A stretch of DNA of 64,000 nt from Halocaridina rubra (GCA_037179515.1 JAXCGZ010007567.1:85001-149000), one strand, 5' to 3'. Shown: positions 1 to 13,428, numbered from the stretch's first letter. Translations and numbers: made by a program. The notes: generated by a model from the letters alone, not told the origin.

Positions 1-3000
1 GAAAGCAGTGTGACCATGGAAATGAATGCTGATCTTGTTGTAAGTGAACATCACCCTTCTATCAGTGAAGAAGTGCCTCCAAGACCCACTAGAGGCAACA
101 AAGTATATTCAGCCATGCTTTTTGCAGGATCTCAGGAGACTGCTTCAGTGAAGGAAAATTTACCAGCAGATAAACTTATTGAAGAGAAATCTGAAGGAGA
201 GACAGCAGAAAAATTATTAGAAGACAAGAAATCAGCAGAGGTACCAAAGCAAGCAGCTGAGAAGGAAGAAGGTGAAGCAGAGTCAGAAAATAAAATTGAA
301 GTAAGCACACAACAAGCTGAAGCTCAAACCCAAGTAGAAATTACACTGCAAAGTGGTGCTGCAAAAGAAGATATTAAAAACGAAAACCAGGTATCTGCTC
401 TTGAAATGGAAATCGTAGCCGTCACAACTGAACTCGTGAGCACAACAGAAGAAGCACCAAAATCTGACATAGTAAGTAAGAGTGAAACAACTGATGAAAC
501 AATAAATGAAGTTGCAAATGAAAAAGAGACAAAAACGAAAAAAAGTGAGATAGCAGAAGAGAGGACTGTGCCTCTGTATGCCCGAGTCCACAAAGGTGGC
601 AAAATCAAAGAACTTCGACCTCTGTGTTTAGAGGACGACGACGATACCCCTCCCCCCATACCCCCAAAGAAAAAAGGTTTGAGGACCATTTCCCCTCTGA
701 ATCTAGAAATGGAACCCCCACGTCCTCCGCGGCACCTCAAACCTCGCACGAGGAAGTCTCTACTTATGATCAATGGAGAGCTACCTGCTCGACCACCTCG
801 AGGGAACAAGATCTATGTAGACGTGGAAGTTGCTTCTCCAGCCCCTCCAAAGCGACATTCAAAAGTAGTGCGAATAGAGGATCTCGTGTCTCATATCAAA
901 GGAGACCTTGAAGATGTTACACACACTCCTGTAAAGCCCCTCAGACACGGTCATGGAGAAGCCCCTCTTCGTAGAAAGAAAATTAGATCTGGGAAGAGTG
1001 AAAATGAGGATGACCTCTTGGGTCAACAAGTAACAGCTACACTTAAGTTTGACTCCAAACGCCCGGCGGAAATTTCAATAACGACGACCGAATATGACGA
1101 AAATTACGAAAACGTAACAGTCACGCAAGATAGTACTAAACGTTCCCGAATGCGACCGCTGCCCCCACCACCTCCCCCTCCGAAAAAAGGTAAAGTACAA
1201 CATCCACAACAACAACAGCAACATTTATTTACTATGACCTCATCTGAGTCACCACGTGAATCAGTCAGTCAGGTTGGCCAACAGATGTTGCCCAAGACTA
1301 GTTTTACAACTATCAAGACCTTGAAAGGTGGGAGTGTTGGTAGAACTGGGAAGCAAAACGGCATATCTAGTGCCGCAGATGATCACGTTAGTATGCATTC
1401 ACCCACGGAAGGAGTGGTAGGTACATGGGGTGAGAGCGGACTTGAAAGTGATATTGATGATAATCTCAAAACTATCGAGTGTTCTTTTGCTGCGCTTGAC
1501 AATGTTTTAAAATCATTACAGTCGTATTCTGGCAGTACGAGTGAACATCCCACAAAAACGGCGTCTAGTGTGTGTTCGTCTGTAACAGTGGAGGAAGATA
1601 TAATAGAAAATGAAAAAAATACGAAGAAAGAAAACGATAGAAAAATTCCTTCCCAAACCGAGTCAAGATTAGAAGTTACATGTAATACTTTTATGACAGA
1701 AACAGACGTTTTATTCTCGCCAGTGAAAGCCGATCTGAAACCGCAGTTGTCATTGCAAAGTGACCCTGTGTCAACAGAAGCTTCATCACAAATTGCAACA
1801 GAAAGCAGTAAATCTGAAAAAGCCAAAGAAATATCGAAACCAGAGGAAAATAAAGTGAAACACGCAAAAGAAGGGAGAACTGTGTATGAGACTCTGTATA
1901 GACTAGAAAGTGTGAAAAAAGAAAGGCGACCAACGGTGAAAAATGAAGATCACGGTGGTGAGAGTGAAAAGCAGGTGGGAAGTGAGGACCAAATAACTCA
2001 ATGTGAATACCAACCAGTTAGTAAAGAAGAAACACCTGTAAAAGCGGAAGATAATATAATAGAGATAAAAGAGCACTTAACTCAAGACAAAGAGGAACAT
2101 ATGACGAGTGAAGAACATAATGTGTGTACAGAAGGTACGGAAGTAAAAAGTGAGGAACAAATCAGAGAGAACAGAGAACATTCAGTTGTGGGTGATATAC
2201 ATATTACTAAGAGTGAAGAACAGGCAAAGACTGAAGAACAAGCTAAAAGTATCGAAATAAAGCCATTTTTAGTTGAAGAAGAGTTGCTTAAAGTTGAACA
2301 GCAATTACTTCGAGTTGAAGAACAGCTGACAAAGGCAGATCAGCCTGAACAAAAAGAGTCACTTGAAGAAGAAATGAAATCGGAAGAACAGGTGAACACT
2401 GCTGATGGAGTAGGTAAGTGTGAAGAACAGCCCGGCTGAGGAAATAAAAGAAGTATCTGTATCGTCGAAAGAACAAGTCAATAAAGTTGAAAAACAATCA
2501 GCCGACTCTATAAAAGATTCATCTAAGATTGAAGAACCTACAAAGCCAGTAGACTATTCAGATAAGACTGAAGACTGGCCAGCAGATATCAAAGAACAGT
2601 CACCAACTGCTGTAGAACAGCCGACCAAGGTTGAAGAACAATTGCCTAAAGCAGAACAACAACCAGCAGTGACTAAAGAACAATCGGCAAAGGTTGAGGA
2701 ACAATCATATGCAGCTGACGAACAGTCGCCTAAGACTAAAGAACTGTCTAAGAGTGAGGAACTGCTGCAGAAATCTGAAGAACAGTCTACGCAACTTGAG
2801 GAACAGTTGCAAAAAAACGATGAACAATCAACAAAACTTGAAGAACAACCATCCAAATCTGAAGAAAGAACAATTGTTAAACAATTTTCAGAAGAAAGAA
2901 AACAGTCCACTCAAGATGAAAAACAAGTAGCAAAGGTGGATGAACAATCAGTAGATGTTGAAGAACAACCAACAAAGGTTGAAATACAACCAGCAGATGT

Positions 3001-4790
3001 TCAAGAACAACCAACAAATGTTGAAGAACAACCAACAAAAGTAGAAAAACAACCAAAAGGGGATGAAGAACAACCAGCAAAGCTTGAAGACCAACCAGTT
3101 AAAGAAATTCATTTAAGCAAAGAGAAACTGGCGAGGGTCGAAGAACAAACCGTAAAATCTGAAGAACAAGTAACGGACACTAAAGAACATAAACCAGAAA
3201 AGACAGAAGAAGAAAAAACTGAAAAGAATGAACATATACCTGAAGTATCTATGAAATCTGAAGAACAACCAGGAAATGAAACACAATCAGCAAAATCTGA
3301 AGTACAGGAGTCGGCTAGGACTGAAGAACAATTGCCAAAGACAGAAGAAGTTCTAGAGAAGGCCGAAGAACAAATATCAGAAGTTGAGAAACAGGAGGCA
3401 CCAAACCCCGAAGCACAACCACCAGTAACAGGAGAACAGCTGCCAAGTATTGAAACACAGCAAGCAGAAAAATCAGAACACAGCACAGTCAAAAGCGAGG
3501 AACAGTTATCGAAAGAGGAACAACCAAAAGATGAAAATATAGTCTCTATCGAAGAACAAATAGTGACTATTGAAGAGCATATAGTTACTTTTCAAGAGAA
3601 AGCTGTCGTTGAAACGCCTGTTTTGAAAGGAGTTGAAGAAACAATAGTTTCGACAGGTGATGAGAATGAAAAAGTGGCTGAAATAATTCCTCCTGAAGAG
3701 AAGAGCGAATTTGTTCCCACGAGCTCTCTAGTAACGGAAGATGCGAAACAGAGAAGTGCATTTTTACCATCTACTACAAGGGAGAACGAAGAAGGTGGCG
3801 TCAGCGATGCCACCCCTCCTGAAGGAGAAAAAACAGCAATATCGTCGGAGCCACCAAAGCTTCATGCTGCTACAGAAGAGCCTCCCTCCCCTTTAGATAC
3901 AACGGGTCTAGAAGCCGGTGTGGCTGACATTGCCACACGACTCGAAGGTATTCGCTACACCCTTGAAAACCTGATCTTCAATTTCAATACCACTTCTGTA
4001 GGAGGAGAATCTCCTTTAACGAGTGAATCCCCTTGGAGTGAGTCACCCTGGAGTGATACGTCCACTAACTGCGAAACTCCTCCTACTCCCTCGCAATCCT
4101 CTCCCGTGCTTCCTACATCAACTTTTTCCTTTTCATTATCACAACCAGCTCTCTCTCAACCCATTTCTCAAGCACTTGTTATTGCTACCTCTTTAAATGT
4201 ATCGTCTACACCTGTTGTCACGGTTGTGCCTACCCCTATTGCTACAACCAGTGACGCAATTCCATCTAGTGTTCTTGACCCTTTAACACCCACCAGTATT
4301 ATTAGTGTAGTTACTAGCAGTAGCAGTAATGTTATCAGTAGTAACCCCGTAGCTAGTGATAATACCGATGATAATTCTAAAAGCACTAATAATGAATTTA
4401 TAGATAACACCTCTAACGTTCCTGCTACTACTACTGATAGTGCTACTACTACTACTGTTGATACTACAACAACTACTGTTACTTCTGCTGCTGTTACAAT
4501 TGATACTGCTGCTACAACTACTTCATTTACTACTACTACTGCTGGGACCTTAGATAACACGCCTATTATTCAGCCTCTCTCTTTAGTTAGTATTTCTAGT
4601 GCATCTTTATCTGATGCATACGTCACTAGTATTGCTGAAAATGTATTGATTACCACAAACTCGTCTAATAGCAACGCCAGCCCGGCTACAATCACGATTC
4701 AGTCTACCACCACCGATGAAGCTCAACAACCATCAATACCAGCGACACTTACAACTAGTCCTGCGGTTGTGTCCTCAGTCATAACCAGCG
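1..4790 (+). CDS. FGD5/FGD6-like protein, giant N-terminal exon (partial, one frame change)
   Basis: This is the N-terminal regulatory part of an FGD-type Cdc42 exchange factor; identity comes from the DH, PH and FYVE exons downstream. The frame is open to the left edge. The first ATG (16) sits in a strong ACCATGG context, but an AG at 7-8 could also be a splice acceptor, so the true start is unknown. Visible parts: two related motifs PPRPTRGNK (about 76-102) and ARPPRGNKIY (about 787-816); SH3-ligand-like proline clusters at 649-675, 709-741 and 1151-1192; a Lys/Glu/Gln repeat region at about 2150-3580; and a Ser/Thr/Val low-complexity tail after about 4020. Reading changes from frame 1 to frame 2 near 2431. 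The exon probably ends at a GTATGT donor (4791), phase 1. With about 1,590 codons it is longer than entire vertebrate FGD5/6 proteins (about 1,400-1,500 residues). Most of it is probably disordered. Confidence 0.8.
2150..3580 (+). repeat. K-x-E-E-Q coding repeat region
   Basis: Several dozen degenerate units, mostly 7-10 residues, carry a core like K-V/A/S-E-E-Q-P/S. They continue across the frame change at 2431. The region is almost only Glu, Lys, Gln, Ser, Thr, Pro and Val and has no hydrophobic core, so it is likely an extended or disordered spacer. I do not recognise this repeat from vertebrate FGD proteins. Confidence 0.85.
2411..2440 (+). other. frame change inside the giant FGD exon
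   Basis: Frame 1 ends at TGA 2437-2439 just after the residues EEQPG, while frame 2 is open from about here and continues the same K-x-E-E-Q repeat. Removing one C from the CCC at 2431-2433 would make the repeat continuous, so a one-base insertion (real or a base-calling error) is the simplest reading. An AG|GTAAGT donor match at 2413/2414 lies beside it, so a real splice donor here cannot be excluded. Confidence 0.75.
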
Positions 4791-5035
4791 GTATGTTGCT
4801 TGGTTTTCTTGAACTGGTCTTTCGGCATCGAGTGACCTGCTGCTGATGACCCGTTAGATGCTGCCTATAGTGGTAGAAAATAGATGACTAGTTTCAGTGC
4901 CATTAGTACTGGTTCTAAAGTGTGATTAAAAGTTTACGATTTTCCGTGTCAAAAACTCTCATTCCCTCCTGTGTGTGTGGTGTGTGTGAAGTAATTATAT
5001 ATTTAGGACTCTCTTGACAGTAATATCGTTATATC

Positions 5036-5048
5036 ATTATTATTGTTG

Positions 5049-5106
<58 letters not shown>
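5036..5106. repeat. (TTA)n microsatellite
   Basis: About 70 bases of nearly pure TTA units, after a short TTG start. Confidence 0.95.
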
Positions 5107-5107
<1 letters not shown>

Positions 5108-5216
5108 ACTATTATTAGAGATGGAAAGTCAATGACAGTTTCAATAACAGAAAAACCAGGAAACTCGCGGCAAAGTAATGATATATTACGCATTATTAAC
5201 CTTTCGCTCTTCATAG

Positions 5217-5310
5217 GAAGCATTTCCAACATAACGACGTCTGCTTCTGTTGTGTTTGGTGTTGTTGCCTCACGCGAGGAGAACGCTTCGGCTACGCCCC
5301 TCCATCGCCT
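5217..5310 (+). CDS. possible small exon of the FGD-like gene
   Basis: A pyrimidine-rich acceptor ending in TTCATAG (AG 5215-5216) precedes an open stretch. Joined in phase 1 to the exon ending at 4790, it reads on in the same Ser/Thr/Val style (GSISNITTSASVV). A GTAGGT donor at 5311 would keep the frame open and leave phase 2. The stronger-looking GTAAGG at 5315 would include an in-frame TAG. It is unconfirmed: it could be skipped, or be a chance match. If used, it changes which acceptor the next exon must use. Confidence 0.35.
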
Positions 5311-6065
5311 GTAGGTAAGGTTTCACTGACCTCGGGTATTTCACGTCTCAGTATTTTCCTAGTATAACAGTCCTCTAATGTTGATCTTTTATTCCCTCTA
5401 AATCTATTTAGTGAATAAATTAAAACACAACCTACCACCTTTCTGGCTGCAAGGTATAACGCAATGATACACTATTTACTCTTGTCAAAATGTATTATTA
5501 TTATTTTCTTATCTGCTGCCATACTATTTGCTAGTTCTACATTGCATGCACTTATAAAGGAACATATAGCTTAGGACTACTATGCAGTTTTGTAGCTGAT
5601 CATAAAATAATTTTTAACCACCGAAACAAATTTGAGAACTTAAATTTTATCTTCATAAAGGTTGGTAGAAGGTGTTCTGATTAATTCAGCATATACCATT
5701 AGAGGGAATAAAAGATGATCAGGAGACTGTTATACTATGAAACTACTGAAAAATTAAATAAGATTAGATATTATAAAGCTAACATCTAATATTTGTCATC
5801 AACCCCCCTTTTGATGAGGGGATAGAGGTGGGAGTAATGATGATGACGCAGCTCAATCAAGAGCCCCATCTTAGATAAGATATAAATAGAAACCTCCTTA
5901 CATGGAAGGGCGGAGTCAATGCGTTCTCCAAGAGACACAAGAACACCAAACACAACAATTTATGGAGTACGCTACAAAGGCAGACTATATCTATAATTTC
6001 AAAATGCTTTCAGTGAAAAGCAAAAGTTTGATATTGTGTAGTAATTTATTTTCTGCAATTTTAGA

Positions 6066-6079
6066 AATATTATTATTAA

Positions 6080-6157
<78 letters not shown>
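6066..6157. repeat. (TTA)n microsatellite
   Basis: About 90 bases of TTA units; the poly-Leu and poly-Asn reading frames across it are artefacts. Confidence 0.95.
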
Positions 6158-6218
6158 AGACTGTTAAATGCTTAATCATATTTTCAGTGGAAACAGGTTG
6201 ATTACTTTGCTATAAAAA

Positions 6219-6332
<114 letters not shown>

Positions 6333-7450
6333 CAAACCACCGTCCAAAGTGGCACGCATAATCAATAAGGTTTATCACCATTGTTACAGTTTGGGCTGAT
6401 AAGGAGTTAATGGTGATAACAAGTGTGTGTGTGTGGTGGTAGGCTTTCATAAAGTATGTGAGTTCAATACCATCACTCTATATTGTGAAATGAACGAGTG
6501 AAATCGACTCTTAAGACCTGGAAATATAATTTGTATTATAAGTTTCACCGGATTTTTATATTATATCTCTATAGTGAATGATTAAGGAATGCCGTTATTC
6601 TTATGTACAAGTAGATATTATATTAATTATATTTAATATGTGAACAAATAAATATGAAAACATTTTTGCTTTCGGCCACGTGATATCATGATTGAAGCAG
6701 CCTCGAAGGTGATGCAATATGTGTGAGGGCAAAGAATACATCTTTTTTTTTTCATTGCAGAAGTTTTCGTGTTGACAACGTTCAATAGACGAGTAGTGAG
6801 ATGTTCTAACATTCCAAATGTGCGGGGTTTTTTAATAGCAAATTTATATTTATTTGTTTAAGGCAAAAGATATAAAAACGTTAACGTTGATTTTTATTTT
6901 ATTATTACATAAATAGATTATTACAAAGTTCACATGATAAAAAATTGTCGAACATTTGTATATTCATCACAGAAAGAGGGTAGGAAGATAAATTGGTACA
7001 TATATATATTAAATTAAAGTGGCAAAGGAAAAAAATTTACATTATTAAAAAAAATATATATATATATATAACCATGGCTTACAATGCATGTGTGTAAGAT
7101 ACTAATGTAAATTAAATGCAAAAAAAATAATAATAATAATAAAGGAAAATTAAAATGACATATTGTGAAGTGAATGCAAGAAAATTAAAAGTAAAGGATA
7201 TAATATGGCAAAGTGAAATAGTGGACGATTATCAACCTGGATTGCTTTGGTGTGCTTGACTCGAATCATTCTGTCACCTTGACTCGCAAGGCTGAGACGT
7301 TTCCTCGTCAAGTAACAACTTGTTCTTTGGTTTCCTGCGACCCGTTGACCCTGACACGTAAGAAGAGTGGCAACAATGGATGTAACCTGATGGTAGGTCA
7401 GGTCAGGAGGAATTCCTGGGACTCAAGTCCTCATTGCCTCCTGTACCAAG

Positions 7451-9561
7451 ATTTTTCTGATGATAATTTCCAAGTAAGACGATCTCTTGGAGGAATTTTC
7501 TTTCATTCCTTTGGAAAAGGCAGAAAAAAGCCTGACAGGATGACGACGTCATCGAGTAATCAAAAAAGGATAGGCTCAGCTGATAGAGCTGAGAAACCCA
7601 AGAGCCAGTTTTATGTTGAGCTTCACGAGGGAAACACGTCTTGCGACTTTTGTGATGATGACCAAGGGAAAATAGACGATAAAGTTGCCAATTGTGCTGG
7701 AGAATCTGACGATGGTTCGTGTTTTGTCGAAAATAGTGTCAGTGTTGACGTTCCCCCAGCAGCCAGTAATAACAACCCAGGTAATAATACGGCGATTGTA
7801 TTCCTTAAAGAGCATAACCCAATAGATGTGATAACAATAGAAGGAAAACCAAGTGTCTTACAGCGGCGGTTTCAGCAAAACTCTGAACCTGCAAATTCTC
7901 CAGTAGCTAAACGAAGCACTGGAAATGGTGGTTCTCGGGGTCACACAAAGTTTGGCTTATTAGTCGCTCCCGAATCGTTATGTGATTCACCTCTTTATCG
8001 TGAACGGTTGGAAGCTGCTTGTAAAACTACATCATCTTATAGTAAAACAATGGCGTCTACTAATTGCAAGGAGAAAAGCGACGAAGATGAGGACACAAGG
8101 AAGGGCAATATCAGTGCCGGAAATGCTGCTGTTTCTGAAGCTGTTTATAGGCAATACAGGAATGTAGTTGCCCAAATATCTGATCGCCTCTATACCACTT
8201 CCATATTGCCAAATATATATTACACACATCCTCAAAATATTCCCTTTCATAAACATCATACGAAAAATGAACAAAATCATAGTTTCACTTCTGATATCTC
8301 TGTGAGTGATACTGGTTCTTTTGTGAGTGCTGATGACTCCTTCGTTTTAAATAGTGAGAATGTAGTCCTCGATGAAACTGGGAGGAGCAAAACAGATGGT
8401 GAGATTTCGAGAGGTGTAGATGGTCCATCTTTTGCAAAAGAGAACAGTGACACCTCTTCCAGTGGAAGTGAACTAGTGGGAAAACTTACTCCAGATATAA
8501 AAAATGTCCTGGAAACGGAGAGTATTCCGAATAGTTTAAAATCACAAGAGAAAAATAATTCTAATTCAACGATTTGTCAAAATCCACCACATAAACAGAA
8601 TATCGGTGACTCTATCTCCGAGACAGATGTTCTTAATGAATCAACGGATGTTTGTGGTCCTAATAACACATTAGAGACAGATATAAGTTTACATGGCATA
8701 ATACACCAAACTGTGGCTGTTGAACCTTTAAACCATACTAATCTGCGTGACTTAGAAGCTCAGATTTTATCAAATGAGACTTGTGACCCTTCTCCTAGTA
8801 GCATGCAAAGTGTGTTGTGTGATACTAACCATGGTAGATCATCAAGTAGTCTTGGTTTCACCCCTCTACCTAGCCCTGAATTAGACTCTAATGAACAACG
8901 AGAGAGAAAGGTCTTTTTAATAGCACAAGAAGTTATGACGTCAGAACGTGTGTTTGTTGATGTTTTGAAATTGTTAAATGAAGATTTTCGAAATTTTGTA
9001 TTGGAAAGTATGGGCACAAATATTTTAAAAACTTCTCATGACTCTCAAATTCCTAGTAATAATAACAGTACTTACAATACTGCTAAATCGAGCAATAGAA
9101 CTCTTATGCATGAAGAGGATTTAAATAGAATTCTTAATTACCTGCCCCAATTGCAGAATCTGAATGAGGAAATACTCAGAGACCTTGAAGATCGCATCGC
9201 AAACTGGGAGAGACACAAAAAGATTTCAGATGTTATTGTAAAGAAAGGACCCTTTCTCAAACTCTATTCTACCTACATCAAAGAATTTCAGAACCAGTGT
9301 GACCTCCTCGAAGAATGCTGTCAAAGATTCCTACCCTTTGGCCTAGCGGTCAAGGAATTTGAAAATTCGGAAAGATGCGCCAAGCTCAGTCTCAAACACT
9401 ACATGTTGAAACCCGTGCAGAGGATACCACAATATCGACTGCTCCTTGAAGATTATTTGCAGAAGTTACCTGATGACAGCGTGGATTATGTTGACACCCA
9501 AACGGCTCTTGCAGTTGTCTCCAATGTCGCTGCTCACGCTAATGACACCATGAAGCAAGGG
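7451..9561 (+). CDS. FGD-like protein, exon with the RhoGEF (Dbl-homology) domain
   Basis: This exon carries the DH domain that catalyses GDP/GTP exchange on a Rho GTPase; FGD proteins act on Cdc42. A Ser/Asn/Asp-rich linker fills most of the exon, and the DH domain starts near 8899 (ERKVFLIAQEVMTSERVF). The third conserved helix is clear: LKPVQRIPQYRLLLEDYL at about 9406-9459. The exon ends in NDTMKQG, phase 0, at a GTAAGT donor (9562). The downstream exon resumes in phase 0 with TNFMKLL, as expected for the last DH helix of FGD6-type proteins. The 5' boundary is uncertain. The frame is open from 7222. Acceptors compatible with the phase-1 donor at 4790 lie at 7313, 7451 and 7475; 7451 has the best pyrimidine tract. 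The frame stays open past 9561 only because of an intronic microsatellite. Confidence 0.88.
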
Positions 9562-9732
9562 GTAAGTACAATTGGCGCTGTAACCTGTTCTTTTCGAATT
9601 ACTTCAGAAATATATCAATTTTTATTGTTAATGTATTCTTATCTTATATTTCATTTTGGGGGGGCTGTGAAACTTAAGATTATAGCTGTACAATATATTG
9701 TGGAATATGTCTTGTTAATGAACGAATATTTG

Positions 9733-9918
<186 letters not shown>

Positions 9919-10126
9919 GAATATATATTTTTATTTTATGTATATATCTTAGGTTTTTTCCTAATACTACTCATATCCAGGTGTGATACGCCAATGTATA
10001 TGACTCGTGCTGCAATAATACTAGCATGGCGTAATTTATATAACAGAAAATAACATTTCATACATAGGGCGCTTCCTTGTACGCACAATCAAGTATGTGC
10101 TATTAGGTACACACACATACACACAT

Positions 10127-12836
10127 TCTACCTGAAAGTAGGAGTACGGAGGACATGAGGAGGAACTATCCGAAGGGAAATTACAACAAAATTAATGAGC
10201 TTTTTACAGTTATTGACTGGAGGACCTTATTTAACAACAAATCTGTACAAGAAATGTACAGAATCGTTTGTAAGGAATATAGGAAGATAGTAGATTGTTG
10301 CATACCTTCTACCAAAATAGGAGTTATTCATGCCAGATAGAAATGGTTCAATAATGAGCATAAGAGAATTAAGGAGTGGAGAGACAAATGCTGGGAAAGG
10401 TATAGGAGGAGAAAAAACATAAATGCCGGACACTTATAAAAGAGAAAGGCATGCTTACCTAAGTAAAAGAAGAGAGGCAGATTGAGACTATGAAAGGGGT
10501 ATCACCAGGATGGCTAAAGAAAATCCCAAAATTTTCCACAGTTTCATCAAAGGAAAGCTGAAGCTCAAAGAACAGGTTTTAAAGTTAAAGAGAGCAGATG
10601 GAAGCATCTCTAATATGAATGAAGAGATCTGCAAAGATTTGAACAAGCAGTTTCAGTCAGTATTTACAGCAGAAAATACCCCACCCTCTCAGATTGCAGA
10701 GATAGGAAATCATAAGCCAGTATTATAAAACTTCATCTTTTCAGATACAAAGGTATGCAAAGCATTGATAGAGTTAGATGCCCATAAAACTACAGATCCT
10801 GATGATATATCCCCTTACATACTTAAGAAATTCTGTAAATCAATATTGGTGACATTATGCATCATATTTGAAAAGTCGCTGGAAGCTAGGTAGATTCCAA
10901 GATGCTGGACACAAGAGAACATGGAACCTATCTTCAAAAAGAGAAGGAAGGATACAACTCTAAACAACAGACTGGTCTCCTTAACCAGTATAGTTTGCAG
11001 AGTGAAGAAACCACTAAGAAAACACATCTCTCTCCACTTGGAAGCCTTCAACTTTTTATCATTGAGACAACATGGCTTTAAAGAAGGCAGACCAACTGTA
11101 ACAAACTTATTGGAATTTTTTGATGAGGTAAGCCGAATCTTACAGGAAAGAGAGGGCTGGGCAGATTGCATATTCCTAGCTTTTCAGAAGCTTTTGATAC
11201 AGTCCCATATGGGAGACTTATTAAGAAGCTGCAATCTGCTTGATAGGGTTGAATCTAAGGCAGTCAGACTCATTAATGATCCTTCTCTTACTTCTAATCT
11301 GGATTCTCTCTCTCTTCGCCGTAAGGTATCTTCCTTTTCTCTTTTCTATCGCTACTACTTCCATCGCTGCTCTGATGAGTTGGTGAGTTGCATCCCTCCA
11401 CCACTGCCGAGGCCGCGTAACACTCGCCAAGCGGCCTCATCTCACAGGTACTGTGTGGAGATATGTAGCTCACGGAATGGTCGGTGCAGCGACTGCTTCT
11501 TCCCATCTACCTCCAGACTCTGGAAATCTCTTCCTCCTTCTGTCTTTCCTAATTCTTATGACCCTTCATCCTTCAAAAAGCAGGTTTATCGTCATCCCAG
11601 AGCCTTATCCTCCTTATCTCTGGGTCCTGTGTTCTCTGCCTGTTTTTTCTGTCTGTCGTTTTCCTTTGTGTGACATTACCTCATCTCTGCCTTGTCCTTA
11701 ACCTTTTTCTTTTCCTTTGTCTTGGTATTTTCTCGTGCCCAGGCCTTTAATGATGAGGGCAGTTTCTGCCTGTCCCAGTGTCGCACTCATAAAAAAAAAG
11801 TAATAGTGAGAATAGGTGAAAATGTCTTGGAACGGATAAAGACTTACTTAAAAGGAAGAGAACAAAGGGTTAGAGTAAGACACTTAGTGTCTGAATGGAT
11901 AAGAGTTAGTAGTGTAGTTCCACAGGGTTCAGTTTTAGGGCCACTTTTGTTCCTTGTATACGTAAATGATCTACCAGGGTCTGTAAATTCATTCATGAAT
12001 ATGTTTGCAGATGATGCAAAGATTGTGAAGAAAGTTAGAGACAAGAACAATGGTAGATAACTTCAGGAAAGCTTAATAGTCTGCATGAGTGGTCAGAAAA
12101 GTGGCTAATGAAATTCAGTCCTTCTAAATGGAAGGTAATGAGCTTGGATACTTAATAGCAAGAACGGAATTGCCAGAGACAGAGAATGAGAGAGAACTAG
12201 AAGTAAACATACTGGCAGATTTGTCTCTGGAAATGCATATAAATGGCATAGTAAAGACAGCATATGCTCTCTTAACAAATGTAGGGGTAGCTTGCAGACA
12301 CATGAATAGGGAAATGTTTGAAAATATTTATGTAGCTTGAATATGCACCCCCCCCCCCCTTATAAAATCCACACTTAAAGAAGCACATAACTTAGCTGGA
12401 AAAAAAAGTGCCATGAAACTGGTGCCAGAAGTATGCAATCTCAGTTATGAGGAAAGGCTGAGGGAATTAGATTTACCATCACTCGAAGTTAGAAGAATGA
12501 GGGGGGGAATGGTGATTAATTTTTTTTTTAATCCTTCATTGTTTTGAGAGCGTGGATAGGGATCGATATTTTAATATGGCTGGATCTAGAATTAGAGGTC
12601 ATAGTTTGAAACTTAAGAAAACTTCTTTGCAGGATGTAAGGAGGTATTTTTGTTGTTGTTGTAAGAGTAGTTGATGATTGGAAGTTGCTATGCAAGGAGG
12701 TAGTTAATGCTCTCTCAATTCATAGTTTCACAGACATATATGATAAGTATCCTTGAGTACAAAAATGGAACCGACCAGGAGATAAGGAGTTAAGAGCATA
12801 GGGCTTTTCCTCAGCACATTTAGGTAATCACATACC
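10127..12836 (+). mobile_element. LINE-A copy 1, decayed, split by LINE-B
   Basis: This matches the LINE-A reverse-transcriptase region from the linker upstream of the polymerase (ACGGAGGACATGAGG at 10148) to the 3' end TTAGGTAATCAC (about 12818-12829). Many stops and frameshifts break the reading frame. A LINE-B fragment (about 11236-11800) interrupts it: the left part stops at GAAGCTGCAAT and the right part resumes at GAATAGGTGAAAATG, which are almost adjacent in intact copies. The next LINE-A copy begins within about 12 bases of its 3' end. Confidence 0.88.
11236..11800 (+). mobile_element. LINE-B 3' fragment nested in LINE-A copy 1
   Basis: A 5'-truncated LINE-B copy starting at LLDRVESKAVRLIND (about 11239). 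It covers the C-terminal region of the polyprotein, the 3' tail (GTGCCCAGGCC ... GTGTCGCAC) and a short A run. It closely matches 23895-24450 and 46500-47060. Its position inside LINE-A shows that it arrived after that LINE-A copy. Confidence 0.9.
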
Positions 12837-13428
12837 CACATACAGCATATGCATTCTTATCAAATGTAAGGGTAGCCTTCAGGCACATGTACAAGGAAAT
12901 GTTCAGAAATATTTATGTAACCTATGTGAGGCCAAAACTCGAATATGCAGCCCCCTTTTGGAATCCGCACTTGAAAAAGCACATAGCTAAGCTTGAAAAA
13001 GTTCAAAGACATGCCACGAAACTGGTGCCAGAAATACGCAATCTCAGTTATGATGAAAGGCTGAGGGAATTAGACTTACCATCACTCGAAGCTAGAAGAG
13101 TGAGGGGGGATATGGTGACAGTCTTTAAATTCCTTCATGGTTATGATAGAGTGGATAGGGATCGATATTTTGATATGGCTGGCTCTAGAACTAGAGGTCA
13201 TAGTTTGAAGCTTCGTAAGAAAACTTGTTTGCAGGATGTAAGGAAATACTTTTTCAGTGTAAGAGTAGTTGATAATTGGAATTGGCTAAGCGAGGAGGTA
13301 GTTAATGCTATCTCAATCCATAGTTTTAAGGACAGGTATGATAAGTATCACTAAGTCTAAAATGGAACCGATCAGGAGACGGGAAGATACGAGCTTTGGG
13401 CTCTTTCCCGTAAACACAATTAGGTAAT
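12837..13428 (+). mobile_element. LINE-A copy 2, 5'-truncated
   Basis: Starts at CAGCATATGCATTC and runs to TTAGGTAATCAC. It keeps an open frame (12887-13354) for the C-terminal region, including FRNIYVTYVRPKLEYAAPFW. It lies head to tail between copies 1 and 3. It is nearly identical to copy 3 over the shared part, so both are young. Confidence 0.93.

Noticed and set aside
283..809. Antisense open frames over the FGD N-terminal exon (for example 324-809 minus).
   Set aside because: They mirror the Glu/Lys-rich plus-strand coding sequence and show no domain or start context.
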